A program made the position numbers and the translations under genes. Positions 18,048 through 26,718 of a stretch of DNA of 64,000 nt are shown here, piece by piece (within the stretch, counting starts at the first letter, position 1; each line of letters opens with the position of its first letter). Source of the DNA: an uncultured beta proteobacterium (GTDB taxonomy: Bacteria; Pseudomonadota; Gammaproteobacteria; Burkholderiales; Burkholderiaceae_C); assembly GCA_903853895.1 (NCBI GenBank), contig CAINUX010000034.1, forward strand, positions 1-64,000, read 5' to 3'. The notes beneath the pieces are model-generated. The model did not search any database. It was given only the letters and a program-made list of their open reading frames with translations, and was not told the DNA's origin.

Positions 18048-18797
18048 TCAGGCGAGTTTGAACTGCATTTCGACGCAGCAGCCGGCGTCCATTGAGGCCT
18101 GTGCGGACACCGAGCCCCCCCACAGCGTCATCATCTTGCGCGTCATCGCCAGCCCCATGCCGATTCCCTCAAACTGCTTGGCACTGTGCAATCTACCAAA
18201 GACCTGGAACAACCGTGCCTGCTGCGCCGGGTTGTAACCCACGCCATTGTCCTGAACCTTCAGCACGACAAACCCCGGTGATGCACTTGGTTCTGCGGTG
18301 ATATCAATCTTGGCCAACTCCCGCGGTGCGGTGAATTTGACCGCGTTGCCCAGCACATGGGTCAGGGCTTGGTACAGCAAATCGGTGTCTGCCAGAACGG
18401 TCGGCAATCCATCGGCAATGTGCCATTCGATCGCACGCTGGGGATGCTTCTCTGTCAATTTTTCGCGCACCGTCTGCACCAGCGCTTGTAGCGAAACGGG
18501 GCAAACATCCATGGGCATTCCCCCGACACGCGACAAGGCGGTCAGCCCATCGAGCAACAAACCCATGTGGCGTGCCGCGTCGCTGATGGTGGACAAAAAC
18601 CCGAGTACTTCGGGCTCCAGCTGCGGCCCCGCATCCTCCTGTACCAACTGCACGTATGACACGATGTGGCGCAGCGGCGCCCGCAGGTCGTGGGACACGG
18701 TGGCCGTGAAATCCTGCATCTCGGCGCGTACCGCGGCCAGCTCAGCCTCTAGAGCGGCTACACGGGATTCGAGGGATTCAGGTGATTCATCCATCAT
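18048..18797 (-). CDS. Soluble sensor histidine kinase (no sensor domain visible)
   Basis: This 249-aa kinase has the H-box VSHDLRAPLRHI near residue 34, the N-box HVLGNAVKF, the G1 box DNGVGYNP and a GIGMGLAM G2 box. It resembles the kinase core of phytochrome-type proteins but lacks PAS, GAF and membrane segments; only a short coiled-coil precedes the H-box. The start is one of two adjacent ATGs (18797 or 18794); a TTG at 18815 overlapping the glmU stop is also open. It follows glmU on the same strand, so co-transcription is possible. No response regulator is adjacent. Confidence 0.85.
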   Translation of the reverse strand: MMDESPESLESRVAALEAELAAVRAEMQDFTATVSHDLRAPLRHIVSYVQLVQEDAGPQLEPEVLGFLSTISDAARHMGLLLDGLTALSRVGGMPMDVCPVSLQALVQTVREKLTEKHPQRAIEWHIADGLPTVLADTDLLYQALTHVLGNAVKFTAPRELAKIDITAEPSASPGFVVLKVQDNGVGYNPAQQARLFQVFGRLHSAKQFEGIGMGLAMTRKMMTLWGGSVSAQASMDAGCCVEMQFKLA

Positions 18798-18811
18798 GCG
18801 GGCGCCCGTCG

Positions 18812-20272
18812 TCAAGGCTTGGGGGCCTTTTTAGGACGACTCCACTGGGCAATGCTGGCCTGCTTGCCACGCGCAATGCTCAAGGCACCCGCCGCTGTAT
18901 CTTTGGTCAGCGTCGAGCCGCCTCCCACTGTGCCGCCCGCGCCCAGCGTGATAGGCGCTACCAAGACGCAGTTGCTACCCACATGCACATCGTCCTCAAT
19001 CACGGTGCGGTGCTTGTTGGCGCCGTCGTAATTCGCCGTAATGCTGCCCGCACCAAAGTTGACACGCTCGCCAACTGTGGCATCGCCCAGGTAGGCCAAG
19101 TGGTTGGCCTTGGCGCCCTTGGCCAAGGTTGAATTCTTGACCTCGACGAAATTGCCAATGTGCACTTCGGCCCCCAGGCGCGCGCCGGGGCGCAAACGTG
19201 CGAACGGGCCAATCAGGGCTCCGACACCGACCGTTACGCCAAGGTTTTCGCCATCGATATGGGTAAAAGGGTGGATCACAGCGCCGGCCTCGATGATGGC
19301 GTTGGCGATGACGCAGTTGGCCCCGATAGTAACCCCTTCGCCCAGATTCACGTGCCCCTCAAAAATGCAATTCACGTCGATGCTGACATCGCGGGCGCAG
19401 AGCAGATCGCCCCGCACGTCCAGACGGGCCGGGTCTGCCAAACGCACACCCTCTTCCATCAACCGGTGGGCCTGCTGCAGCTGGTAGGCACGCTCCAACT
19501 GCGCCAGTTGCACCGGGCTATTCACCCCGGCCACCTGCACGGCGTCGTCAATTTTGTATGCAACGACTGGCACGCCATCGGCCACGGCAAACTTCACGAT
19601 ATCGGTCAGGTAGTACTCGCCCTGTGCATTCTGGTTGTCCAGCCGCGCCAGCCAGCGCTTAAGGGCCGCAGCTGGCACCGCCATGATTCCGCTGTAAATT
19701 TCGGTGATGGCCAACTCCGCAGGCGCGGCATCCTTTTGCTCCACGATGGCCTGCACCGCACCATCGGCCTGGGCCCCGCTGCGCACAATACGCCCGTACC
19801 CCGTCGGGTTGGCCATCTCCAATGTCAGTAGCGCCAGCTTGTCACCCGCGCAGGCGGTGATCAGGTGGAACAGCGTCGCAGGCTGGGTCAGCGGCACATC
19901 GCCCGAGAGCACGACCACCACACCGTCATCGGCCAGCACGGGCACTGCCTGTTGCACCGCATGGCCGGTGCCAAATTGCGGTTCCTGGCGCACAAAGCGT
20001 ATGACAAATGGGTCTGTAGCCCCCGTATCCATTGCACATGCCGCTTCCACTTCGATAGCACCGTGCCCGGTGATGACCACCGCTTGCCGGGCCTGCAAGG
20101 CCTGCGCAGTGTCCAGCACATGCCGCAACAGGGGACGTCCGGCTAGGGGATGCAATACCTTGGGCAAAAGGCTCTTCATGCGTGTGCCTTTGCCCGCCGC
20201 CATAATGACCACATCAACGTTCTGATGTTCCAATGCCGCGTTTTGAACCTGTAATTCGGAAGTCACCTGCAT
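18812..20272 (-). CDS. glmU: Bifunctional UDP-GlcNAc pyrophosphorylase / GlcN-1-P acetyltransferase
   Basis: GlmU acetylates glucosamine-1-phosphate and then forms UDP-GlcNAc. The uridyltransferase half shows VVIMAAGKGTRMKS near residue 21. The C-terminal half is a left-handed beta-helix with hexapeptide repeats and the conserved NFVEVKNSTLAKGAKANHL. The ATG at 20272 has AAAGGGAC upstream and gives 486 aa, a little longer than E. coli (456). A start 24 codons upstream is open but would overlap the divergent lipoprotein gene further. The start codon overlaps that of the gene on the other strand. It acts downstream of GlmS, also in this window. Confidence 0.95.
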   Translation of the reverse strand: MQVTSELQVQNAALEHQNVDVVIMAAGKGTRMKSLLPKVLHPLAGRPLLRHVLDTAQALQARQAVVITGHGAIEVEAACAMDTGATDPFVIRFVRQEPQFGTGHAVQQAVPVLADDGVVVVLSGDVPLTQPATLFHLITACAGDKLALLTLEMANPTGYGRIVRSGAQADGAVQAIVEQKDAAPAELAITEIYSGIMAVPAAALKRWLARLDNQNAQGEYYLTDIVKFAVADGVPVVAYKIDDAVQVAGVNSPVQLAQLERAYQLQQAHRLMEEGVRLADPARLDVRGDLLCARDVSIDVNCIFEGHVNLGEGVTIGANCVIANAIIEAGAVIHPFTHIDGENLGVTVGVGALIGPFARLRPGARLGAEVHIGNFVEVKNSTLAKGAKANHLAYLGDATVGERVNFGAGSITANYDGANKHRTVIEDDVHVGSNCVLVAPITLGAGGTVGGGSTLTKDTAAGALSIARGKQASIAQWSRPKKAPKP

Positions 20273-21206
20273 GTCCCTTTCAATGTCTTCTGTGTCACGT
20301 TTTTCTGCAATGTCACGGTGCATTATCGGTGCGCTAGCGGCCACCCTGATCCTGGGCGGATGCAGTGCTGTGCGCCTGGGTTACAACACAAGCCCGACCC
20401 TGGCCTACTGGTGGCTCGACAGCTACTTCGATTTTGATGACGCACAAAGTCTGCGCGTGCGAAGCGACCTGCAGGCCGTGCAGGACTGGCACCGCAAGGC
20501 TGAACTGCCACTGTTGGTGCAGACGCTGAAGGACCTGCAAACCATGGCGCCCAAAACGGTCACCCCGGCGCAGGTATGCCAATTGGTGAGCGGCCTGCAA
20601 ACCCGCGTGCAGGCCACGCTGGATCGCGTCACCCCGACCATTGCGGCGATCGCACCCACGCTGCAGGCCGCCCAGTTGGAGCACATCTCGAAGGAGTTCG
20701 ACAAACGCAACCGCAAGTGGCGCGAAGAGTGGATAGAGGGCACACTGGCCGAGCGCGCCGACCGGCGCGTCAAACAGATCGTGGACCGCGCAGAATCCTT
20801 CTACGGAACGTTGGAGCCGCAACAGCTGGCCATCGTGCGCAGCCATGTGAACGCGTCCAGCTTCAACGGCCCGCGCCAGTACAAGGAGAAGCAACGGCGC
20901 CACCAGGATGCCATGCAGGTACTGAAAGAACTGGGCGTCACCCGGTTTTCCGCCAGCCAGGCCACAGCCGCCATTCGCGGCCTGCTGGAGCGCAGCATGA
21001 ATGCCCCTGACCCGGCGTACCGCCAGTACATGGACCGCCTGACCAATGAGAGCTGCGCCGCCATGGCAGCCCTGCACAACAGCAGCAGCGCGGACCAACG
21101 CGCCTATCTGGTGCAAACCCTGCGCGGCTACGAGGGCGACGCCCGCGCCCTGGCCAGCGAGAATATGGACGCCCCTCCACCCGAACCTTCCCCTACACCG
21201 TTCTAG
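20271..21206 (+). CDS. DUF6279-type lipoprotein
   Basis: This predicted lipoprotein has lipobox LILGGC near residue 30. The following segment (RLGYNTSPTLAYWWLDSYFDFDDAQ) is the family hallmark: a Tyr/Trp-rich block, then helical sequence, over about 300 aa. ATG 20271 is preceded by GGAAG, while internal ATGs (20283, 20310) would give shorter signal peptides. It is divergent from glmU with overlapping start codons. The function is unknown. It lies 6 nt before the TfoX gene. Confidence 0.75.
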   Translation: MSLSMSSVSRFSAMSRCIIGALAATLILGGCSAVRLGYNTSPTLAYWWLDSYFDFDDAQSLRVRSDLQAVQDWHRKAELPLLVQTLKDLQTMAPKTVTPAQVCQLVSGLQTRVQATLDRVTPTIAAIAPTLQAAQLEHISKEFDKRNRKWREEWIEGTLAERADRRVKQIVDRAESFYGTLEPQQLAIVRSHVNASSFNGPRQYKEKQRRHQDAMQVLKELGVTRFSASQATAAIRGLLERSMNAPDPAYRQYMDRLTNESCAAMAALHNSSSADQRAYLVQTLRGYEGDARALASENMDAPPPEPSPTPF

Positions 21207-21212
21207 CCCACC

Positions 21213-21653
21213 ATGGCTCCTGCCCACTCTGAATTCGCACAGTACTGCTGCGAGCTGCTGGCCAGCACCGGCGCCTGCACCGCCAAGCGCATGTTTGGCG
21301 GCTGGGGCATCAGTACCGATGGATTGACCATCGCCATCATTGCCGACCTGGGTAGCGGTGAGAAGCTGTGGCTCAAGGCCAGTGACGACAACCGCCCCCA
21401 ATGGGAGTCCGCGGGCTGCGAGCGCTTTACCTACGCCTCCACCAAGGATGGCGAGACCGTATCGCGCGGCATGAACTACTACAGCGCCCCGGAAGATGCC
21501 ATGGACTCCGCCCACGCCATGGCCCCTTGGGCGCGCCTGGCATTGCAGGCGGCCCTGAGCGCCAAAGCGGCCAAGCCGGTCCGGTCCGCCAAGCCCCGCA
21601 AAGCCGAGGCCAAACCCAAGTCCCTCAAACCCGGCAAATCGAAACCCCCTTAG
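21213..21653 (+). CDS. TfoX/Sxy N-terminal domain protein
   Basis: Residues about 8-110 match the TfoX N-terminal domain (RMFGGWGISTDG, LWLKA, MNYYSAPEDA). The C-terminal TfoX domain is absent, and residues about 115-146 are a Lys/Pro/Ala-rich tail (SAKPRKAEAKPKSLKPGK). Full-length TfoX/Sxy controls competence; single-domain versions have no established role. It is in a tight run with the lipoprotein upstream and the amidase-like gene downstream (4-nt gap). Confidence 0.8.
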   Translation: MAPAHSEFAQYCCELLASTGACTAKRMFGGWGISTDGLTIAIIADLGSGEKLWLKASDDNRPQWESAGCERFTYASTKDGETVSRGMNYYSAPEDAMDSAHAMAPWARLALQAALSAKAAKPVRSAKPRKAEAKPKSLKPGKSKPP

Positions 21654-21657
21654 CACC

Positions 21658-22098
21658 ATGCACTATCCCACGCATGATGCCCCGTGGATGGACGCCGCCT
21701 TTGCCGAAGTCGGCGTCAGCACCTACCCTCCGGGCAGCAGCAACCCCCGGATCACGCAATACCACGCCCACACCAACATCGCCGGATACGACGACAAGGC
21801 GTCGTGGTGCTCGTCGTTTGTCAACTGGTCGCTGGCGCAGACGGGTATTGTTGGCACAAAGTCCGCCTTGGCGCGGTCGTGGCTGGACTGGGGGGAAACA
21901 CTGAGCGAGCCGTTGCCCGGGTGCATTGCCGTGTTGTCACGCGAAGACCCAACGGGCTGGAAGGGGCATGTCGGCTTCTTCTTGCGAATGGATGCGCAAA
22001 GCATTTTCCTTCTGGGTGGTAACCAACTGGATCAAGTACGCGAGCACTTCTATCCTAAAGCGAACCTGTTGGGCTACCGTTGGCCAGCTACGGCATAG
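21658..22098 (+). CDS. TIGR02594-type NlpC/P60-CHAP-like protein
   Basis: This 146-aa protein has the papain-like arrangement of cell-wall peptidase/amidase folds: Cys in ASWCSSFVNWSL (about residue 45), His in GHVGFFL (about 102) and polar GGNQ. It matches the TIGR02594 pattern (MDAAFAEVGV at the N-terminus, YRWP at the end). No signal peptide is visible. Close homologues are often phage-related or standalone; a cell-wall target is inferred from the fold. Confidence 0.75.
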   Translation: MHYPTHDAPWMDAAFAEVGVSTYPPGSSNPRITQYHAHTNIAGYDDKASWCSSFVNWSLAQTGIVGTKSALARSWLDWGETLSEPLPGCIAVLSREDPTGWKGHVGFFLRMDAQSIFLLGGNQLDQVREHFYPKANLLGYRWPATA

Positions 22099-22198
22099 TG
22101 GCCGGGAACTGATCTTCGTCAAGTCTTCTGCCCACACCGGTGTCCACAATGGGATGCGCAAGGTCCAAACGTCCATCAAGTGCAGAGAGGCAAAAACC

Positions 22199-22732
22199 AT
22201 GAAAAATTTCAAAACCAATGCATTGCAACCAAAGAGCCGGCGCCCAATGGCTCTGCGGTGGAGTGCGCTGTGTGGCAGCGCGCTGGTATCCGCCTTGCTG
22301 CTGCCCGGTTGCAGCGTAGAGGTGCAGAACATTCAACCCGCCCAAGAGCTCAAACACCAGGCGCAGCCGGCCGGTTCGGTCTACACCGGCTGGCGCGTGT
22401 TTCAGGACAAGTGCGCCAGTTGCCACGGTCCGGCAGCTGCCGGCACACCGGGTGGGCCTGATCTGCTGCCCCGCGTGCGGGAGATGGGGTCGCGGCAATT
22501 TGTGGGACTGGTCCTCAAACGCTACGACTGGAATCTTGGCGCTGCCCAGCCAGGCAAAGACAGCCCTGCCTGGGACGCTCTGGTGGACGACATCGTGCAG
22601 CGCAAGGCCTACATGCTCACCATGCCGGCCTGGCAAGGTGAACCCCGCGTCAGCGCCCACATCGCTGACCTCTACGCCTACCTGTCGGCGCGTGCACAGG
22701 GCGCACAAGGGACGGATCGCCCCGCCCCATAG
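22199..22732 (+). CDS. c-type cytochrome lipoprotein
   Basis: This is a 177-aa mono-haem electron carrier. ATG 22199 is preceded by GAGAGGC. A signal peptide ends in lipobox LLLPGC, so it is probably anchored to a membrane facing the periplasm. The haem motif is CASCHG near residue 73; the axial Met is probably in YMLTMPAW. Its redox partners are not evident: no oxidase or dehydrogenase genes are adjacent, and ppk2 follows convergently 1 nt away. Confidence 0.85.
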   Translation: MKNFKTNALQPKSRRPMALRWSALCGSALVSALLLPGCSVEVQNIQPAQELKHQAQPAGSVYTGWRVFQDKCASCHGPAAAGTPGGPDLLPRVREMGSRQFVGLVLKRYDWNLGAAQPGKDSPAWDALVDDIVQRKAYMLTMPAWQGEPRVSAHIADLYAYLSARAQGAQGTDRPAP

Positions 22733-22733
22733 C

Positions 22734-23903
22734 CTACAAAAGCGCGTTCGGGCTCTCGCCGCGCTCGTACACCACGTGGGCGCGCCCCACGATCAACGGG
22801 TCGAGTTTGCCGATGTGGGCCAGGTCCTTGTTGGTGTAGGGCAGCTTGTGCAGCACGTAGCGCATGGCGTTGAGCCGCGCGCGCTTCTTGCAATCGCTCT
22901 TGATCACGGTCCACGGTGAATCGGCCGTGTCGGTTTCAAAGAACATGCCTTCTTTGGCACGGGTGTAGTCCTCCCACTTGTCCAGTGATGCCAGATCCAC
23001 CGGGCTCAGCTTCCACTGCTTTAGCGGGTGGTTTTCGCGCTCTTTGAAACGGCGGCGCTGCTCCTTGCGGCTGACGCTGAACCAGAACTTGATCAGGTGC
23101 ACGCCACTGCGCACCAGGTGGCGCTCAAACTCCGGCGTCTGGCGCATGAACTCGGCGTACTCTTCATTCGAGCAAAAACCCATGACCCGCTCCACCCCGG
23201 CACGGTTGTACCAGCTGCGGTCCAGCAGCACAATTTCGCCGCGCGTGGGCAGGTGTTGCACATAGCGCTGAAAGTACCATTGCCCGCGTTCCAGTTCACT
23301 GGGCTTTTCCAGCGCCACCACGCGGGCTCCTCGCGGATTCAGGTGTTCCATGAAACGCTTGATGGCACCGCCCTTGCCGGCTGCATCGCGCCCTTCAAAC
23401 AGAATCACCACCCGTTGACCGCTTTCTTTGACCCAGGCCTGCAATTTGAGCAACTCCACTTGAAGCTGGAATTTTTGCTGCTCGTAGCTGGAGCGGCGCA
23501 TCAGGTTACGGTACGGGTAACCTCCGTCGCGCCAGTCGTGCGCCAGTTCGTCGTCCGGGTTAATGCCTTTTTTGCCCGTATCGCCCTTGAGCCGGCCCAT
23601 CAGTGCTTCGCGCAGAACCCGTGCATCGTCTGCGGAGGCCCCTTCGAGCATCGCCCGCAGGCCCTTGGCCCGTTCACCGGCCGTGCCATTGGCGTTCGGG
23701 CGCACCAGCTCCAATGCGGCGGCTATCGCCTTGCCCTGTGCGGCGTCCACCGCTTGCGCCGCCACAAACTTGCCCAGCGCGCGTGCCTTGGTTGACGGGG
23801 CAATGTCGCCTTGAACAGCCTTGCGGGCGCGTGCAGGACTGGTCTTCTTTGCGGCGACGGGTTTGGTTGTCGTGGTGGCTGTCGTGAGGGGTTTTTCTGC
23901 CAT
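22734..23903 (-). CDS. ppk2: Polyphosphate kinase 2 family protein
   Basis: PPK2 enzymes move phosphate between polyphosphate and nucleotides. Walker A is GRDAAGKGG near residue 171, and LLDRSWYNRAG near 229 is the Walker B/lid region. The rest matches the PPK2 core (WYFQRYVQHLPTRGEI, WEDYTRAKEGMF). About 130 residues of low-complexity, basic, Ala-rich sequence precede the core. AGGAGAG lies upstream of the start. A near-perfect FNR/Anr box at 23987-24000 is placed as in a class II promoter, suggesting induction under low oxygen. ADP versus GDP preference cannot be read from the sequence. Confidence 0.93.
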   Translation of the reverse strand: MAEKPLTTATTTTKPVAAKKTSPARARKAVQGDIAPSTKARALGKFVAAQAVDAAQGKAIAAALELVRPNANGTAGERAKGLRAMLEGASADDARVLREALMGRLKGDTGKKGINPDDELAHDWRDGGYPYRNLMRRSSYEQQKFQLQVELLKLQAWVKESGQRVVILFEGRDAAGKGGAIKRFMEHLNPRGARVVALEKPSELERGQWYFQRYVQHLPTRGEIVLLDRSWYNRAGVERVMGFCSNEEYAEFMRQTPEFERHLVRSGVHLIKFWFSVSRKEQRRRFKERENHPLKQWKLSPVDLASLDKWEDYTRAKEGMFFETDTADSPWTVIKSDCKKRARLNAMRYVLHKLPYTNKDLAHIGKLDPLIVGRAHVVYERGESPNALL

Positions 23904-23958
23904 CGTGCATCTCTCCTATGTCATTTCGGGTTGCCGCTGTGGGTAGCGGCGGTCTTTC

Positions 23959-24000
23959 ATGCTACGGCGCACCCTGTGACAAGGCCTTGACCAAGATCAA
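23959..24000 (-). promoter_or_regulatory. FNR/Anr-type box and -10 element upstream of ppk2
   Basis: TTGAC-CAAG-ATCAA at 23987-24000 matches the FNR/Anr dyad TTGAT-N4-ATCAA with one change. Reading towards ppk2, TAGCAT at 23964-23959 lies 29 bp past the box centre. This spacing matches a class II activator centred at about -41.5 and predicts a transcript start near 23952. Confidence 0.6.
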
Positions 24001-24021
24001 ACGCCGATGCTGTTTCTGCTA

Positions 24022-24621
24022 CTACACGGGCCAGACCACACCGTGGTTGTTGAGGATGGCGTCCAGCGGCAGGTCGTGCGGTTCGGGTTCAAAGTCTTCG
24101 ACGAAACCCACGCCAAATCCCAGCCCCACCGTGAAGGGCTTGGGCTGCAACGACGCCATCATGCGGTCATAGAAGCCTCCGCCATAGCCCAGCCGGTAGC
24201 CGCCAGGCCCGTAGCCTACGCACGGCGCAAACAGCAGGGTTGGAACGATCACCTCGGTGTCCTTGGGCTTCGGAATCCCATAGGCATCCTCTTCCATCGG
24301 GCAACCGGGGTACCAGGCATGGAAGGTCATGGTCTTGTGCTCCTTGTTGACCACTGGCAGCCCAATACGGCGTAACTGGGGTTGGTCTAGCAGCTCGCCG
24401 TCTTCCTTCCAGCGGTGCAGGGCTGGCAGGGGGTCAAACTCGCCCTTGATGGGCCAATAGGCGCCAATGATGGTGTCGGGGCGGCCCACCAGCCAGATAC
24501 GCATGACCTGCTGCAACAGGTCAGCCTGCTGTAGCCGATCGGGCAGGTTCAAACGTTGTTCGAGGAGTGCCTTGCGCAGGGTTTTCTTGGCCGCTGCCTT
24601 TGAATCATCTGAGTTGTCCAT
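24022..24621 (-). CDS. 5-formyltetrahydrofolate cyclo-ligase
   Basis: This enzyme converts 5-formyl-THF to 5,10-methenyl-THF with ATP. The C-terminal substrate motif GPGGYRLGYGGGFYDR is intact, and the N-terminal KKTLRKALLEQR gives the usual start. I chose ATG 24621 (199 aa); a GTG at 24630 adds three residues and would touch the divergent transglycosylase start at 24631. In many proteobacteria this gene sits after 6S RNA, but no ssrS-like sequence was recognised here. Confidence 0.92.
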   Translation of the reverse strand: MDNSDDSKAAAKKTLRKALLEQRLNLPDRLQQADLLQQVMRIWLVGRPDTIIGAYWPIKGEFDPLPALHRWKEDGELLDQPQLRRIGLPVVNKEHKTMTFHAWYPGCPMEEDAYGIPKPKDTEVIVPTLLFAPCVGYGPGGYRLGYGGGFYDRMMASLQPKPFTVGLGFGVGFVEDFEPEPHDLPLDAILNNHGVVWPV

Positions 24622-24630
24622 AATCTCCAC

Positions 24631-26631
24631 ATGCAGTTTTCAGCCATTCTGACATCGATAGCGCTTATTGGCGCTTACATCGTGTCCATTCCCGCCCCCG
24701 CCAACGCCCAGACACGCGACCCGTCGCGTGCCGACAGCACCATCCTGGAGATGGCCCAGCTCTACAAACAGCGCGACCGCCGCCGCCTCAGCGCCCTGCT
24801 ACCGCAGGTCAGAGGCCACGCGCTGGAGCCATGGGCTGCCTACTGGGATTTGTCGGCACGGCTGGACGAAGCCGGCCCCACGGAAATCCAGGATTTCTTC
24901 ACCCGCTTTGCCGGCAGTTACCAGGAGGACCGTTTGCGCGCGGAACTGCTGCTGCAGATGGGGCGCAACCGCGATTGGGTCGGCTTCAACCGCGAATACC
25001 CGCTGTACCGCATGGGCGACGACAAATCGGTGCGCTGCTATGCCCTGCTGGCCGAACATCTGGCCAGCGGGGTCGACAACACCGCCCAGGTCAAGGACTT
25101 CTGGCTGGGCCTCAAGGAGGCCGATGAAGGCTGTTCTGCCGCGGCGGAGCAGCTGCGCAAAGACCACACCACCTCCAGCGCCATGGTGTGGCAGCGCGCC
25201 CGCCTGGGCATGGAAAACGACCGGCTGCGCGTGGTGACCCAGGCCGTGGGCATCGTCAGCCCCGGCTCGGTCCAGACGGTCAACAGCATTTACCTGAACC
25301 CGGGCAAGTACCTCAACGACAAGCTGACCGCCCTCCAGCCCAAGACCCGCGAGCTGGTGTCCCTGGCGCTGATCCGCCAGGCCTATCTGGACCCGGCCGA
25401 TGCAGTCGTTGAGATAGACAAACTGCGCTGGCGCACCCAGCTGACCCAGGAAGAACGGAGCTGGATCTGGGGAGTGATCGGCAAACGCGCCGCACAGAAG
25501 CTGTCCAATGACGCGCCAGACTATTTCGCCCGGGGCCAGGCCCCGGCCATGCACGAAGACCACCTGGCCTGGCAGGTGCGCGCGGCCTTGCGCGCCGGAC
25601 GCTGGTCCCAGGTGATGAGTGCCACGGGCGCCATGGCCGAGCCCCAGCGCAGCGACCCGGCCTGGACCTACTGGCGCGCCCGAGCGTTGCTGGCCCAAGG
25701 AACCAACGAAGGCGCACGCGCACAGGCCTTGCAACTGCTGGAGGGCATTGCCAGTGGGCGCGGATTCTATGAACAACTGGCGCTGGAGGAACTGGGCCAG
25801 CGCATCACGGCGCCTGCCAAGCCCGCGCCCCTGACACTGGAAGAAAAAGAAGCCGCCCGCCTGAACCCGGGCCTGAACCGCGCGCTGTATGCCATCAACC
25901 TGGGTCTGCGGGCCGAAGGCGTGCGCGAGTGGAACTACACCACCAATCTGCATGTGCGCGGCGGCATGGACGACCGCGCGCTGCTGGCCGCCGCCGACAT
26001 GGCCTGCCACCACGAGGTCTGGGACCGTTGCATCAACACCAGCGAGCGCACCCGGTCCGTGGTCGATGCCGAGCAGCGTTTCCCCATGCCGTTCAAGGCG
26101 GCAGTGGTGGTTCGAGCCAACCAGATCGGCCTGGACCCGGCCTATGTATACGGGCTGATCCGCCAGGAAAGCCGCTTCATCATGGACGCCAAGTCCGGTG
26201 TGGGCGCGTCGGGCCTGATGCAGGTCATGCCCGCCACCGCGAAATGGACGGCCAAGAAGATCGGCCTGAACAACTTCCAGCCCCACCAGATCACCGACCG
26301 CGACACCAACATCGCCATTGGCACCGGCTACCTGAAGCTGGTGCTCGACAGCTTTGACGGCTCCATGCCGCTGGCCGCCGCCGCCTACAACGCGGGCCCG
26401 GGCCGTCCGCGCAACTGGCGGGGCCAATCGGGTGGCCCGGTACTGGAGGCCGCCATCTGGGCCGAGAACGTGCCCTTCAACGAGACCCGCGACTACGTCA
26501 AGAAGGTGCTGTCCAACACCACCAACTACGCCGCCCTCATCACCGGTCAGCCGCAATCGCTGAAGGCCCGCCTGGGCAGTATCGGCCCCAAAGATGCCGC
26601 CATTCCCGAGACCGGGCTTGACTTGCCCTGA
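24631..26631 (+). CDS. slt: Soluble lytic murein transglycosylase (Slt70-like)
   Basis: This periplasmic enzyme cleaves the MurNAc-GlcNAc bond with formation of anhydroMurNAc. Residues 1 to about 27 form a signal peptide (cleavage near ANA-QT). About 30-480 form the alpha-helical superhelical U domain. The catalytic SLT domain starts near 500, with Glu in LIRQESRFIMDA, then GASGLMQVMPATA and AAYNAGPG. The length of 666 aa matches Slt70. It is divergent from the folate gene with almost no intergenic space. Confidence 0.94.
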   Translation: MQFSAILTSIALIGAYIVSIPAPANAQTRDPSRADSTILEMAQLYKQRDRRRLSALLPQVRGHALEPWAAYWDLSARLDEAGPTEIQDFFTRFAGSYQEDRLRAELLLQMGRNRDWVGFNREYPLYRMGDDKSVRCYALLAEHLASGVDNTAQVKDFWLGLKEADEGCSAAAEQLRKDHTTSSAMVWQRARLGMENDRLRVVTQAVGIVSPGSVQTVNSIYLNPGKYLNDKLTALQPKTRELVSLALIRQAYLDPADAVVEIDKLRWRTQLTQEERSWIWGVIGKRAAQKLSNDAPDYFARGQAPAMHEDHLAWQVRAALRAGRWSQVMSATGAMAEPQRSDPAWTYWRARALLAQGTNEGARAQALQLLEGIASGRGFYEQLALEELGQRITAPAKPAPLTLEEKEAARLNPGLNRALYAINLGLRAEGVREWNYTTNLHVRGGMDDRALLAAADMACHHEVWDRCINTSERTRSVVDAEQRFPMPFKAAVVVRANQIGLDPAYVYGLIRQESRFIMDAKSGVGASGLMQVMPATAKWTAKKIGLNNFQPHQITDRDTNIAIGTGYLKLVLDSFDGSMPLAAAAYNAGPGRPRNWRGQSGGPVLEAAIWAENVPFNETRDYVKKVLSNTTNYAALITGQPQSLKARLGSIGPKDAAIPETGLDLP

Positions 26632-26637
26632 GCATCA

Positions 26638-26718
26638 ATGGCGCAGGATTTCATCATCAATTCGGTGGCCATTGCCCCCTACCATCACGGACTCGACAAC
26701 AAGGTGACTCCATGCTGA
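26638..26718 (+). CDS. Possible 26-codon ORF overlapping the GST start
   Basis: An ATG 6 nt past the transglycosylase stop opens a 26-residue frame (MAQDFIINSVAIAPYHHG...) that ends 4 nt into the GST gene. It could couple translation of the downstream gene. There is no strong ribosome-binding site and no recognised homologue, so it may be chance. Confidence 0.15.
   Translation: MAQDFIINSVAIAPYHHGLDNKVTPC

Noticed and set aside
20334-21659. 441-aa open frame on the minus strand
   Set aside because: It lies opposite the DUF6279 and TfoX genes, both recognisable; its Gly/Ala/His composition is typical of antisense shadows.
24799-26556. 585-aa open frame on the minus strand
   Set aside because: It is antisense to the lytic transglycosylase with no recognisable domain.
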